64,000 nt of DNA. Source: Mycobacterium pinniadriaticum. Lineage in GTDB: Bacteria; Actinomycetota; Actinomycetes; Mycobacteriales; Mycobacteriaceae. The stretch covers positions 1-64,000 of the forward strand of contig NZ_JAPJDO010000004.1 of the NCBI RefSeq assembly GCF_026242045.1, written 5' to 3'. This document shows, piece after piece, positions 42,748-51,518 of the stretch (position 1 is its first letter; each line of letters starts with the position of its first letter). The notes below the pieces were generated by a model that had not been told where the DNA came from, ran no database searches, and saw only the letters and a program-made list of their open reading frames with translations. Made by a program: the position numbers and the translations under genes.

Positions 42748-43926
42748 TCACTGGCCCGGTCGATCGAACGGGATGACCTTCCGCTGCCACGGCGCATCGG
42801 GGGGAATCACCGCCTTTCCGTCCTGGTCAATGTAGCCCGAACTGCCGTTGACGGGATTGCTGTTGTTGTTGCGGTCCAGCGGCACAGCGGGACCGGGGCA
42901 CGGCCGGTCGGTGTTCTCACCGCAGATGCCCGAGGTGAAGTACGAACGCTTCTGAATATCTTGGTTCCATTCGGTGGAGTGCATGCCGACCCAGAAGTTG
43001 GGCACGTTGTAGCCGATGAACATCGTCGCCTGGATCACGAAGATCGCCGCCAGGGCACGTACGGCCGTCTTGCGGGTCTCGCCGCCGCGTACATCCTCGA
43101 TGCCACGCTCGAAGATCATCTGCCCCTTGTCATTCAGGAAGTAGCGGAAGCACGCGACCGCACAAAAGACGGCTCCGATGGTCAGGGCCTCGTGGATGGG
43201 GAACTTGTGATAGGTGTCGGCAAAGATGCCCCAGTGCCCGCCCTGGTAGGCGAAGATTCCCATCGGCAGCCACAACAGGCCTTCGAGTACGAAGTCGAAA
43301 ACCATCATGAACGCATAGCAGCTTGCAATGAGGCCGAGATTGCTCAGCCTCGGAAAACGTTGGCGCACTGTGCGCATGAACCACGAGCCGATGAGCATGA
43401 CGATGACGAAGATGTAGCAGTACGCGAACGGGGTGAACAGGATCGGTTCGCTGAGCATCGCGCCCGGCCTGCCGAACGAGTTCCAGCCCGGAACGGAGTT
43501 CACCCACGATCCGAAGTTCAGCATCCAGGTGTTGTAGGTGAACCAGTGGCCTCCGTACGACGACAGCGGGTCTTGGAACCACACCGTCAAGAACGAAATG
43601 ACCAGGATGCCGTCGATCCCCAGCTTGCGGTCACGCAACCAGGGCCGGATGACAAACCAGTACGTCAACCCCAACGTGGCGGGTATCGAGCCCACCTGCC
43701 AGGCGATGAGAATTCCCTTCATCAACGCGGGGGGCTCCGAAGGGCCACTGGGTACCCGGACGAAGAACGGCCCGGTGACCCACTTGATCAGGACGTAGCA
43801 CTCGAACAGCACCAGCAGCACGCCCAAGGCCGCGAAGATGTTGACGGGCAGGTTCCGTTTGGGCTGCGATGCGGAATCGACCGGGACAGCCGCTGCGGGT
43901 ATGGGTTGGTCCAAGTGCCGAGTCAT
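42748..43926 (-). CDS. AveC-family membrane protein 3
   Basis: A 392-residue member from ATG 43926 (AGAGGAC upstream). It shares FQDPLSSYGGHW, LEGLLWLPMGIFAYQGG, a motif with KFPIHEAL, and YFLNDKGQMIFERG with the other copies. Its polar C-terminal tail of about 70 residues (ICGENTDRPCPGPAVP, then NNNSNPVNG) is the longest of the four. It leads the operon AveC, NorD-like, NorQ-like, TetR. The upstream gap (43927-44108) shows no clear repeat. Confidence 0.78.
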   Translation of the reverse strand: MTRHLDQPIPAAAVPVDSASQPKRNLPVNIFAALGVLLVLFECYVLIKWVTGPFFVRVPSGPSEPPALMKGILIAWQVGSIPATLGLTYWFVIRPWLRDRKLGIDGILVISFLTVWFQDPLSSYGGHWFTYNTWMLNFGSWVNSVPGWNSFGRPGAMLSEPILFTPFAYCYIFVIVMLIGSWFMRTVRQRFPRLSNLGLIASCYAFMMVFDFVLEGLLWLPMGIFAYQGGHWGIFADTYHKFPIHEALTIGAVFCAVACFRYFLNDKGQMIFERGIEDVRGGETRKTAVRALAAIFVIQATMFIGYNVPNFWVGMHSTEWNQDIQKRSYFTSGICGENTDRPCPGPAVPLDRNNNSNPVNGSSGYIDQDGKAVIPPDAPWQRKVIPFDRPGQ

Positions 43927-44108
43927 CGTTGTCCTCTCGTCCAACCGGGCTGTCGTTGTGGCGCGCACCACCTTGAGTCAATATAGCGACAGCGTGTGCT
44001 GACATCAATAGTCACGCTTGCATGATGGGTGCGTTTCGTAGCAGTTCAATGCCTGTATCAGGATATAAGAGAGAGCATGTCTTAGAAAGACCGGCGATCG
44101 TTGGGGAC

Positions 44109-44741
44109 TCAGGAATGCCGGTGGGCGATGCCGTCGACGATCAGCCGCGCCATCTCGCGCACCATCCGGGTACGTCCGGGAGTGCGCCGGTTCGCCGGGT
44201 AGGCCCAGTCGCCCAGCAGCACGGAGCCGATGATCATGCTGGCGACTGCACCGATGGTGGCCGGCGGGTCGACGTAGACCAGTTCCCTGGTGCGCGCGAT
44301 ATCGACCCCGACTTCGAGAACGGAGCTGAAACCTTCCCGGAACTGCGCGCTGATCGCGACCGCCGACTGATGCAGCGCCGACTGCGGATCCGAACGCGCG
44401 GCCATCAGCTCGCGGAGTATCCGGCGGTCCTCCCAGACCAGCGTGTACAAGCCATCCACCAGGTTCTCGGCGAGTTCCTCGAGAGTGATCTCGGTGGGCA
44501 TGTCCGCCCAGGACTGAGTCCACTCGTCGACGACGGCGTTGAACGGTTCGAGAATGCTGGCCTCGAACAGCTCCACCTTGGAGCCGAAGTGACGGAAGAC
44601 CGTCGGTTCGGCGACCCGGGCTCGAGCACTGATCTCTTTGGTGGTCGTCGATTGGTAGCCCTGCTTGGTGAACAGGTCGTGTGCGGCCGTCAGAATCCGG
44701 GCGCGCAGCTCCCCACCGCTGTCGGCACGGGGCGCAACCAC
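44109..44741 (-). CDS. TetR-family regulator, paralogue of the one at 37040
   Basis: A 210-residue regulator from GTG 44741. The helix-turn-helix spans about residues 15-58 (ILTAAHDLFTKQGYQSTTTKEISARAR, then AEPTVFRHFGSKVELF), and the ligand domain repeats the DPPATIGAVASM landmark. Both this gene and its paralogue lie next to an AveC-family gene, so a common ancestral pair of regulator and target is likely. It is separated by 71 bases from the divergent membrane protein at 44813. Confidence 0.87.
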   Translation of the reverse strand: MVAPRADSGGELRARILTAAHDLFTKQGYQSTTTKEISARARVAEPTVFRHFGSKVELFEASILEPFNAVVDEWTQSWADMPTEITLEELAENLVDGLYTLVWEDRRILRELMAARSDPQSALHQSAVAISAQFREGFSSVLEVGVDIARTRELVYVDPPATIGAVASMIIGSVLLGDWAYPANRRTPGRTRMVREMARLIVDGIAHRHS

Positions 44742-44790
44742 GGCTCACACCCTACTGAATGCCCAGGCCAATTCCGGTCCCGGGTATTTT

Positions 44791-44807
44791 TGAGTTGCTA
44801 TGATTCA
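44791..44807. promoter_or_regulatory. TGAGAC-N5-GTCTCA-type operator touching a start codon
   Basis: Reads TGAGTT-GCTAT-GATTCA between TTTT and AAAAAT, ending 5 bases before ATG 44813. No ribosome site is visible, so the transcript may be leaderless and binding would block both promoter and start. Confidence 0.5.
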
Positions 44808-44812
44808 AAAAT

Positions 44813-45556
44813 ATGACCACCTACGACCCCGACGCGGTCCTCGCGGCGATATCCGCCAACGCCGTCGCGGTCGTAGCGATCGGTGGGCTGTCCATCCTGG
44901 CGATGTTCGTGTTCTTCGTCGAGGGCGCGCGGATGGGCAATCGCGATCGCGTCTACCCGATGGCCCTGTGGATGACGGCGCTGTGGTGGCCGCACGACGG
45001 GTCGTACCTGCTGCATTTCCGGGATTGGTTCGGTGGGCGCTATGACCACTGGTTCATGCAGTTGTTCTGGTTCGCGATCGTCGTCACGTTCCTGGCCGAG
45101 ACCGTATATGCCTGGCAGACCATCAGATACGGACGTGAGGAACTGTCGCCGGGATGCACACAGGGGCAACATCGATTCCGCATCCTGGGTGCCCTGGCCG
45201 CCGGTGTGATCAGCTGGGCGCTGGTCAAGGGCGCCATCGCCGACGATCTCTATCTGCTGTCCTTCATGGCGACCCTGTTGTGGGGTGCCCCGTCGGCCAG
45301 CGCCCTCTTGGGTCGCCGTCCGGACGGTCGTGGGCAATCACTGCTCGAATGGATCTGCTACAGCGTGATGGCGGTCTGCTATTCGATCGTGTCGATCGTG
45401 TTCTTCGGGGGCGGCTTCTTCCATTCGTGGCCCTACCTGGGGATCTGCGTTGCGGCGTGCGTGTGGAGTCTCGTTGTGATCGCCGACGCACGGCGGGCGG
45501 GGGTGCCGTTCGCCTCATGGACACCGCGGCGTCCCGCAGTTGTTCTGGCGCGGTGA
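44813..45556 (+). CDS. Polytopic membrane protein of about 250 residues, paralogue of 1713
   Basis: A 247-residue protein with about seven predicted helices. It shares with the protein at 1713 the opening DPDAVLAAI/DPQRILTAI, an HD motif (WPHDGSYLLHFRDWF), then DHWFMQLFWFAIV and ETVYAWQTIRYGREEL. Both have an operator of the same type directly before the start. Function unknown. The small size and seven helices allow a comparison with integral-membrane terpene cyclases, without firm sequence support. Confidence 0.78.
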   Translation: MTTYDPDAVLAAISANAVAVVAIGGLSILAMFVFFVEGARMGNRDRVYPMALWMTALWWPHDGSYLLHFRDWFGGRYDHWFMQLFWFAIVVTFLAETVYAWQTIRYGREELSPGCTQGQHRFRILGALAAGVISWALVKGAIADDLYLLSFMATLLWGAPSASALLGRRPDGRGQSLLEWICYSVMAVCYSIVSIVFFGGGFFHSWPYLGICVAACVWSLVVIADARRAGVPFASWTPRRPAVVLAR

Positions 45557-45599
45557 CGCCCACGACGAGCGCCAACGCTGGGTATCGGGGCCGGCGGCC

Positions 45600-46217
45600 C
45601 TAGTTGGCGTTCACTCTCGGCGCCAGCTTCCCGGTGGCGTCAGACGGGCCGCTCTGCGCCAGATACTCCAGGCTGGCCAAGGCCATCCCCGTCAGGACAT
45701 CGTCGAGGGCGGGCAGCTTCAACGACTGGGCCGGCCAGAATGCCGTTGAATCGATCAGTCCGTGCGTCGCATGGACCGCGCTGACGAGGAGCTCGCGGTT
45801 GTTGCCCGGGTAGCACGCGTCGAGGCAGTCCACCCACCTGTCGATGTACCGGTTGATGCGAGAACGCAGCCGGGAGCGGTACGGCTTGGGAATCGAATTG
45901 CGCTCTCGGGTCCACACGCTCATCAACTCGCGTTCTTCCAACGCCCGCTGGACGTGCCCGCGGATGAGGTGTTCGAGCTCCTCGCGCGGATTGTCGAAGT
46001 CGCCGCCGGTCGACATCAGCACGCGGTCGATCGCCTCGTCGACCAGCGTGATCAGGATCTCGTCCTTCCCGCTGAAGTAGCGGTAGATGGCGGGCCCGGA
46101 CATACCGGCCCGCTCACCGATCAGGTCGACGCCGACGCCGTCGAATCCGCGTTCGTGGAACAGATGCATCGCTGCACGCAGGATCCGCTCGGAACGCTCG
46201 TTTCGGGTGGTGGCCAC
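45600..46217 (-). CDS. TetR-family regulator, paralogue of the one at 12069
   Basis: A 205-residue regulator. The helix-turn-helix spans about residues 10-55 (RILRAAMHLFHERGFDGVGVDLIGERA, then SGPAIYRYFSGKDEIL). The ligand domain shares VWTRERNSI and WVDCLDACYP with the regulator at 12069. It is divergent from the flavin oxidase at 46333, and a TAACG-AA-CGTTA palindrome lies between, 24 bases before that start, so this gene is the likely regulator of the oxidase. Confidence 0.88.
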   Translation of the reverse strand: MATTRNERSERILRAAMHLFHERGFDGVGVDLIGERAGMSGPAIYRYFSGKDEILITLVDEAIDRVLMSTGGDFDNPREELEHLIRGHVQRALEERELMSVWTRERNSIPKPYRSRLRSRINRYIDRWVDCLDACYPGNNRELLVSAVHATHGLIDSTAFWPAQSLKLPALDDVLTGMALASLEYLAQSGPSDATGKLAPRVNAN

Positions 46218-46297
46218 CCGTCAACGGTACCGCAGCGGGCAGGTCGGCAGCTGCGCTACCGCGACCGGAGCGATCCCGCCGTGCGCTATCGTATTGA

Positions 46298-46309
46298 TAA
46301 CGAACGTTA
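46298..46309. promoter_or_regulatory. TAACG-AA-CGTTA palindrome
   Basis: Perfect 5-base arms. It lies between the TetR gene at 45600 and the flavin oxidase at 46333. Related sequences are at 17665 and 61541. Confidence 0.5.
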
Positions 46310-46332
46310 ACGGAGTGGATCGGGGAGAATTC

Positions 46333-47652
46333 ATGGCATCAGTCGTCGTTGTGGGAGCGGGTCTTTCGGGCCTGACGGCTGCCTATCGCCTCACCCAGGC
46401 CGGTGCCACGGTTGTGGTGTTGGAAGCGGGCGCCAGGCCAGGCGGGCGAGTCGAGACCCAGACCTGTGGGCGCTACCTCGTCGACACCGGACCCGATGCC
46501 CTGACCGCCGGCTATTCCAGCTATCTGCGATTGATCAGTGATATCGGCTTCCAGGACCGGCTGCACGATACATCGGCGGTGATCGGTCTGGTTCGCGATG
46601 GCCGGGTGATCGACATCGACCCCGGCCGGCTATTGCGACTGCCGTTCACTCCGGCGTTGTCGACGGTGGCGAAACTCCGGATGGCGGTCGGGTTCGTGAA
46701 GCTGCGCAAGGCCATCGCCGGTGTCGATTCCTACGATATGGGCAGCTCAGCCGACCTCGATGACCCGTCGATGACGGCGGCCGAATTCGCTCGCAGACAG
46801 TTCGGGCGCGAGGTGGCCGACTATCTGATCGATCCCTTGATGCGGTTGACAACGGGCAGCGGCGCCGACAACGCCTCCACTCTCAGCGTGCTGGGTGCGC
46901 TCGGGGCCTGGTCGGGTGCGTTGCGCACCGTCCGCGGCGGCCTGGGCTCCGTTACCGACGCACTGGCTGGCCGGCTCGACGTGCGCTACGGGGCCACCGT
47001 CACCCGCGTTGATGAGTCGGCCACCGGGGTGAGCGTCTCCTACGTCGACGGAGACGGTGGGGAGCATGACCTCACCGCTGATGGAGTGGTGATCAGTGCC
47101 ATGTACGACCGGGCGAGTGATATCTGGCCGGCTTTGTCCCATGCCTCACCGGCGTTCGGCGACAAGTTGCGCAACGTCAAACTGATCAGCGTGTCGCTCG
47201 GCTACACCGCGCCGACCACGACGGCGGCCTATCCGATCCTGGTGCCGACGGTGGAGAATCGTGAGGCGCTGCTGATCTTCATGCAACACAACAAGTCTCC
47301 CGATCGAGCGCCGGTCGGGCACAGCCTGGTGACGGTGTACACCGACACCACGGTCACCGACTCATTTCTCGGTCGCAGCGACGCGCAACTCGAGGCCTGG
47401 GCCGCAGGGATCATCGAACGCCTGTGTCCGGAGCTGGCCGGACATCGCGATATGGCAGTGGTGACCCGATGGCCCGTCGCGGGATATCTGGCCGAGCCCG
47501 GGTTCTGGCAGCGCTCGAAGATCTTGCTGGGTGCACTGCCGACTGACGGCCCGGTTCGGGTAGCCGGCGACTTGTTCGGGGCTGGGTCGATGGAATCAGC
47601 CACCCGATGGGGTGACAACGCCGCAGCTGCCCTGTTACGGCAGCTCGCCTAG
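46333..47652 (+). CDS. FAD amine-oxidase/protoporphyrinogen-oxidase-like protein
   Basis: A 439-residue flavoprotein from ATG 46333. The FAD motif GAGLSG is at 8-13, followed by EAGARPGGRVET, and the C-terminal half ends with RVAGDLFGAGSMESATRWG, the second FAD contact. The fold is shared by protoporphyrinogen oxidase, amine oxidases and carotenoid enzymes. No other heme genes are nearby, so a heme role is unlikely, and oxidation of a hydrophobic substrate fits the context. The protein at 58312 is related. It converges with the kinase-like gene, overlapping by 18 bases. Confidence 0.85.
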   Translation: MASVVVVGAGLSGLTAAYRLTQAGATVVVLEAGARPGGRVETQTCGRYLVDTGPDALTAGYSSYLRLISDIGFQDRLHDTSAVIGLVRDGRVIDIDPGRLLRLPFTPALSTVAKLRMAVGFVKLRKAIAGVDSYDMGSSADLDDPSMTAAEFARRQFGREVADYLIDPLMRLTTGSGADNASTLSVLGALGAWSGALRTVRGGLGSVTDALAGRLDVRYGATVTRVDESATGVSVSYVDGDGGEHDLTADGVVISAMYDRASDIWPALSHASPAFGDKLRNVKLISVSLGYTAPTTTAAYPILVPTVENREALLIFMQHNKSPDRAPVGHSLVTVYTDTTVTDSFLGRSDAQLEAWAAGIIERLCPELAGHRDMAVVTRWPVAGYLAEPGFWQRSKILLGALPTDGPVRVAGDLFGAGSMESATRWGDNAAAALLRQLA

Positions 47653-48837
47653 GGCTTCGAAGCTGTCGAGGTCGACGATCATGTTGGTCATCCGTTCCAA
47701 GTTGGCCAGCGACACGTCGTCGGGCTGCATCGCCGGCTGCATCCGGCCGGCGCCAATGGTGTAGAGCCAGAACACCAGACCGTGGAACGGTTGTTGCCGG
47801 TAGGTCAGCCAGGCGCCCGCGGCGGTCAGACGCGGCCCGCCTGCTGCGTGCAGCCGATCAATGTACAACGCGATGAGGTCGCGCTCCCATGCTCGACGAT
47901 CGTCGACGGTCAGCGCCGAGCTCAGGGCGTAGGCGACGTCCATTGCCCACGATCCGCGGCTGATCAGCTGCCAATCGTAGAGCCCCATACCGCCCTCAGG
48001 CGTCAAATACCAATTGCGCGAATGGACGTCGGAGTGCAGCAGCGTGGTGGCGGCGGACCTGTGCAGGGTCAGCGAGGTCATCAGTGCCCCGAAGATCTCG
48101 TTGCGGCGCCTACGGAACTGCGTGGGGAACACCGACTCCGCCCGATCGAACCCGATGACGGTGCGCTTCGGGAACGCGATGGTGTCGTTGACGTCGGTCT
48201 GCCATTGGACGGTGTTCTTGACCGCTGCCAGATCACCGGCGAACCGCGGGCTCTCCCAGAGTGTTCCGTGCAGTGTCGCCAAAGTGGTGACGATGGACTC
48301 GGCCCGGGTGCGGTCGATGTGGTGTTTGGTCGGATCGCCGAAGACGACACCGCGAGACGTGGCCACGTCTTCCAGGAGGAACATCGAGCGGCCGGAGCGG
48401 GCGTCGACTGCCAGGTAGTAGCCATGGGGCGCGTCCACCGCCAGGCCGGGCCGGATCCGGTCGTAGAACAATGCCTCGCATTCCAGGGCTGCCGCGGGCA
48501 CGGTGACGGCCCGCGAGGTGAATTTCGGCGTGGACTTGGTGAATACCGACGTCGGTAGCCCGGCGGCTTGGCCGACGTCGTTGTAGTCGATCTGAAGCAC
48601 TCGCCGGGTGGTCGACCCGTCACTTCCCGAGCTGGTGGACACCCCGGTCACCCAGGCGCCGGGATGGCCTTTGCACAGCGCGGCAGTGAGCCACTCGGGC
48701 GTGAGCGCCTCCACCGCCGGCGGGATCTCGGCAAGAGACGTCGGTTTGGGGCGGCGTAGCTGCTCGTAGAGCACGTGCGCACCGATCCGGCCGACCTGGC
48801 CGGTCACTCTGAGTTTGGTGGCGATCGGTCCGGTCAT
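47635..48837 (-). CDS. Phosphotransferase of the aminoglycoside/ecdysteroid kinase-like superfamily
   Basis: A 400-residue protein. The catalytic loop is HSDVHSRN (268-275), in which Asp270 would be the base, and the metal-binding Asp288 lies in YDWQ. This is the arrangement of APH/choline-kinase-fold enzymes. The best-known relatives phosphorylate small alcohols, including steroid hydroxyls in insects. In mycobacteria such proteins often accompany acyl-CoA dehydrogenase genes. It is the last gene of the 12-gene run, 9 bases after member I. Substrate unknown; phosphorylation of a hydroxyl on the pathway substrate is a guess. Confidence 0.85.
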   Translation of the reverse strand: MTGPIATKLRVTGQVGRIGAHVLYEQLRRPKPTSLAEIPPAVEALTPEWLTAALCKGHPGAWVTGVSTSSGSDGSTTRRVLQIDYNDVGQAAGLPTSVFTKSTPKFTSRAVTVPAAALECEALFYDRIRPGLAVDAPHGYYLAVDARSGRSMFLLEDVATSRGVVFGDPTKHHIDRTRAESIVTTLATLHGTLWESPRFAGDLAAVKNTVQWQTDVNDTIAFPKRTVIGFDRAESVFPTQFRRRRNEIFGALMTSLTLHRSAATTLLHSDVHSRNWYLTPEGGMGLYDWQLISRGSWAMDVAYALSSALTVDDRRAWERDLIALYIDRLHAAGGPRLTAAGAWLTYRQQPFHGLVFWLYTIGAGRMQPAMQPDDVSLANLERMTNMIVDLDSFEALGELP

Positions 48838-48846
48838 GGCAGCGTC

Positions 48847-49557
48847 CTAGGTGAAGAGCGGGGAGAGATGGGAATCTTCCTCGTGGATTCGGCTGGCGCG
48901 CAGCATCATCGTGCTCATTGTCAGCATCCAGACGAAGAACGCGACGGCGAGCAGCCAGAAGGCGATCAGCCCGTTCCAGGCGAGCGGACCAGTGCGGGTG
49001 AATACGCAGAATGAGCCGCCGGCCACTCCGATGGCCGACCAGAAGCACACGTAGGCCGCCCACCGCGGGACGAGAGGTGCCGGCCGCCGATCTTGCAGGA
49101 TCGCAACGCCGCAGAGCAGCATCTGGACGATAGCGGTGCCGACGACGCCGATGTACATCAGCCAGCCCATGTCATAGCAGAGCTGGACCAGATCGGGGCT
49201 GCGCTCGGCTCGGAAGGCCCCTGCCTGCCAGATCATCTGGGGAAAGATGAACTCCAGGATCAGGCACGCGGCGACCAGGGTCTGTGCGGTCGCCAACGGT
49301 GATGCCGCACCGACGCTTCGCCGGATCTGATGGGTCAGTGCCGCGCCGTAGCAGGCCAGCAGGGGAGCGGCCGAGGTCAGGATCAGCACCCCGATGCGAA
49401 TTCGCGCCCGGTCGGCATCGAACATGTCGGTGACCTCGGTGACCGACATGTTGGGTGTCGGTGGCGGGAACCAGCCCGCCACGAGCAGGCCCAGCCAGAA
49501 CAGCGGCAGGAACATCAGCCCCACCCAGATGCACAGGCGTTGATGCCTTTCGGTCAC
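48847..49557 (-). CDS. Six-helix membrane protein, family member I
   Basis: A 236-residue member. Landmarks: WFPPPTPNMSVTE, HQIRRSVGAAS (RRIEG changed to RRSVG), WQAGAFRAERSPDL, YDMGWLMY, PRWAAYVCFW, and GPLAWNGLIAFW. Its ATG overlaps the stop of the crotonase at 49554 (ATGA). It therefore sits translationally coupled between beta-oxidation genes and the kinase-like gene, direct evidence that this family belongs with lipid metabolism. Confidence 0.82.
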   Translation of the reverse strand: MTERHQRLCIWVGLMFLPLFWLGLLVAGWFPPPTPNMSVTEVTDMFDADRARIRIGVLILTSAAPLLACYGAALTHQIRRSVGAASPLATAQTLVAACLILEFIFPQMIWQAGAFRAERSPDLVQLCYDMGWLMYIGVVGTAIVQMLLCGVAILQDRRPAPLVPRWAAYVCFWSAIGVAGGSFCVFTRTGPLAWNGLIAFWLLAVAFFVWMLTMSTMMLRASRIHEEDSHLSPLFT

Positions 49558-50360
49558 CGGTAGCGGCCCGGTACTCGGTCAGCGCGTACCGGGGGGCGTT
49601 TCTCGCCGAAAGCCTGCGTCGATTCGGCGAAGTCGGGCTGCTGTTGCAGCCACCCCTGAGTGTCGGCCTCGAACACCAGCTGGTCGACGAGTGTCGAGTC
49701 GAATGTCCGCCGGTGCGCCATCTTGACCGCCGCCACGCTGCCCGCCAGGGCCGCGATATCGCGTCCCATCGCGATCGCGATGTCCAGAGCGGCGCCGTCG
49801 TCACATACCCGGTTCACCAGCCCCCAGTCGAGCGCCTCGGGTGCGTGCAGATCCCGGGCCAGAAGTGCGAGCTCGTTGGCTCGTCCGAGCCCGACTATGC
49901 GCGGTAGTAACCAGGTCAACCCGGCATCGGGAAGGAGCCCGATTTTGGTGAAGGACAGCTGGATTCGTGCCGAAGTCGCGGCCACTCGCAAGTCGCAGGC
50001 CAGCGCGAGCGACGCACCCGCGCCGGCGGCGACACCGTTGAGCGCTGCAATGATCGGAATTTCCAGTCCAATCATTTTTTGCACCAGCGGATTCCACGTG
50101 TTGATCAACACGTCCCGCGCATTTCCGACGTCACCCGAGATATCGGCTCCCGCGCAGAATCCCCGCCCCGCGCCGGTCAGCACCACGGCGCGGATCTGCG
50201 GGTCAGCTTCCAAGCGCTCGAATGCGGCGGCCAGTCGATCGCCGGCCTCGGGGGTGACCGCGTTGAGCCGGTGCGGCCGGTTGATCGTCACGATGCCGAC
50301 CGAACCGTCGCTGGTGACGAGGACGTCGGTGTCAGTGGTTTGGTCAGGAGCAACAGTCAT
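49554..50360 (-). CDS. Enoyl-CoA hydratase/isomerase, PaaG-like
   Basis: A 268-residue crotonase-fold protein. The oxyanion hole has GRGFCAGADI and NGVAAGAGAS. At the active site it reads LSFTKIGLLPDAGLTW, with Asp in PDAG and no Glu at the first hydratase position. That pattern is typical of isomerases such as PaaG rather than hydratases. It lies between an acyl-CoA dehydrogenase (18-base gap) and member I (4-base overlap). Confidence 0.9.
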   Translation of the reverse strand: MTVAPDQTTDTDVLVTSDGSVGIVTINRPHRLNAVTPEAGDRLAAAFERLEADPQIRAVVLTGAGRGFCAGADISGDVGNARDVLINTWNPLVQKMIGLEIPIIAALNGVAAGAGASLALACDLRVAATSARIQLSFTKIGLLPDAGLTWLLPRIVGLGRANELALLARDLHAPEALDWGLVNRVCDDGAALDIAIAMGRDIAALAGSVAAVKMAHRRTFDSTLVDQLVFEADTQGWLQQQPDFAESTQAFGEKRPPVRADRVPGRYR

Positions 50361-50378
50361 CTGAACCTCTCCGGTGGG

Positions 50379-51518
50379 TTACCGCAGGCCCAATGACCCG
50401 CTGATGATCTCACGCTGAATCTCGTTGGTGCCTGCATAGATCGGCAGGACAAGTGAATGCCGTACGTGGCTCTCCATGTCGTACTCGGTGGCGTAGCCGT
50501 ATCCGCCCATCATCTGCAGGCCTTCCAGCGCGATTCGTTTGGCGACCTCAGAGGTCTTCACCTTGGCCATCGACGTCATCCTGGTAGTGACCGGGTCGGG
50601 CCCGCGATCGAGCCGCTGAGCCACCTCGTAGGTCAGCAGGCGCGCACATTCCAGCTCGGTGGCCAGATCCGCGATTCGGTGGCGTAGTACCTGGAAACTG
50701 CCGATTGTCTTGCCGAACTGCCTGCGGTCCTTGACGTAGCCGATGGCGTCGTCCAGGGCGCGCTGGCCCAGGCCGAGTCCGACGGCCGCACCGAGCAGCC
50801 GTTCACCGTCGAGGCCGGCCATGATCTGCGGGAATCCGCGTCCGATCTCGCCGACGACCTGCTCATCGGCGACAAAGCAGTCGGTGAAGAAAACATCATT
50901 GACCTCGCGACCGCCCAGGGTGGAGATCCGGCGGGTCTGCACACCCTCGGAGTCGGCAGGCACTTCGAAGATCGTCAGTCCGGCGTGCGGCTTCTCATCG
51001 CGGCTCGTCCTGGCCACCAACAGGATCCGGCCCGCACGGTGCGCGTACGAGCACCAGGTCTTCTGGCCGTTGAGGACATAGCCACCGCTGACCGGGGTCG
51101 CTGAGCAGGCGATGGCGGCAACGTCGGAGCCGGCGCCGGGTTCCGAGATCGAGATCGACATGATCTCGCCGTCTGCGACGGCCGCGAGCGCTTCCCGCTT
51201 CTGGTCTTCGGATCCGAAGCGTTTGTAGCACCCGGCGACCGTGGTCGTCGGTCCCAGCGCCTTGACCGGTGCCAGGCCGCGCCACAACTCTTCGAACAGG
51301 ATCGTCTGGTCGAGATAGGTGCCGCCGGATCCGTCGTACTCCTCCGGGATGGCCACGCCGAGCCATCCGAGTTCGGCGAGTTGTTTGTATAACGCGGCGG
51401 ACTGGTCTTCCTCGTCGGGGTCCAGCAGCGCCTCGCGCTGTTCACGAGTAGCGCATTCGCGGGCGCAGAAGTCCCGGACGGCTGCCTGAAAGTCGAGCTG
51501 CTCGACGGACAAGCTCAT
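50379..51518 (-). CDS. Acyl-CoA dehydrogenase, paralogue of 9563
   Basis: A 379-residue enzyme from ATG 51518, which overlaps the stop of the preceding dehydrogenase (ATGA). Motifs: ISEPGAGSD, NGQKTWCSYA, GERLLGAA with the isovaleryl-type Glu, and YAGTNEIQREI. The enzyme at 9563 is a close paralogue, with the same CATREQR/CGTREQR opening and ILFEELWR. The two may act on successive or stereoisomeric intermediates (inference). Confidence 0.92.
   Translation of the reverse strand: MSLSVEQLDFQAAVRDFCARECATREQREALLDPDEEDQSAALYKQLAELGWLGVAIPEEYDGSGGTYLDQTILFEELWRGLAPVKALGPTTTVAGCYKRFGSEDQKREALAAVADGEIMSISISEPGAGSDVAAIACSATPVSGGYVLNGQKTWCSYAHRAGRILLVARTSRDEKPHAGLTIFEVPADSEGVQTRRISTLGGREVNDVFFTDCFVADEQVVGEIGRGFPQIMAGLDGERLLGAAVGLGLGQRALDDAIGYVKDRRQFGKTIGSFQVLRHRIADLATELECARLLTYEVAQRLDRGPDPVTTRMTSMAKVKTSEVAKRIALEGLQMMGGYGYATEYDMESHVRHSLVLPIYAGTNEIQREIISGSLGLR

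Noticed and set aside
30169..43926. An avermectin-like polyketide cluster, suggested by AveC-family proteins
   Set aside because: No polyketide synthase, acyl carrier protein or glycosyltransferase is visible in the window.
46333..47652. A protoporphyrinogen oxidase (heme synthesis) assignment
   Set aside because: The fold fits, but no heme genes are near and the related copy at 58312 is tied to an AveC-family gene, so a specific heme role is not supported.
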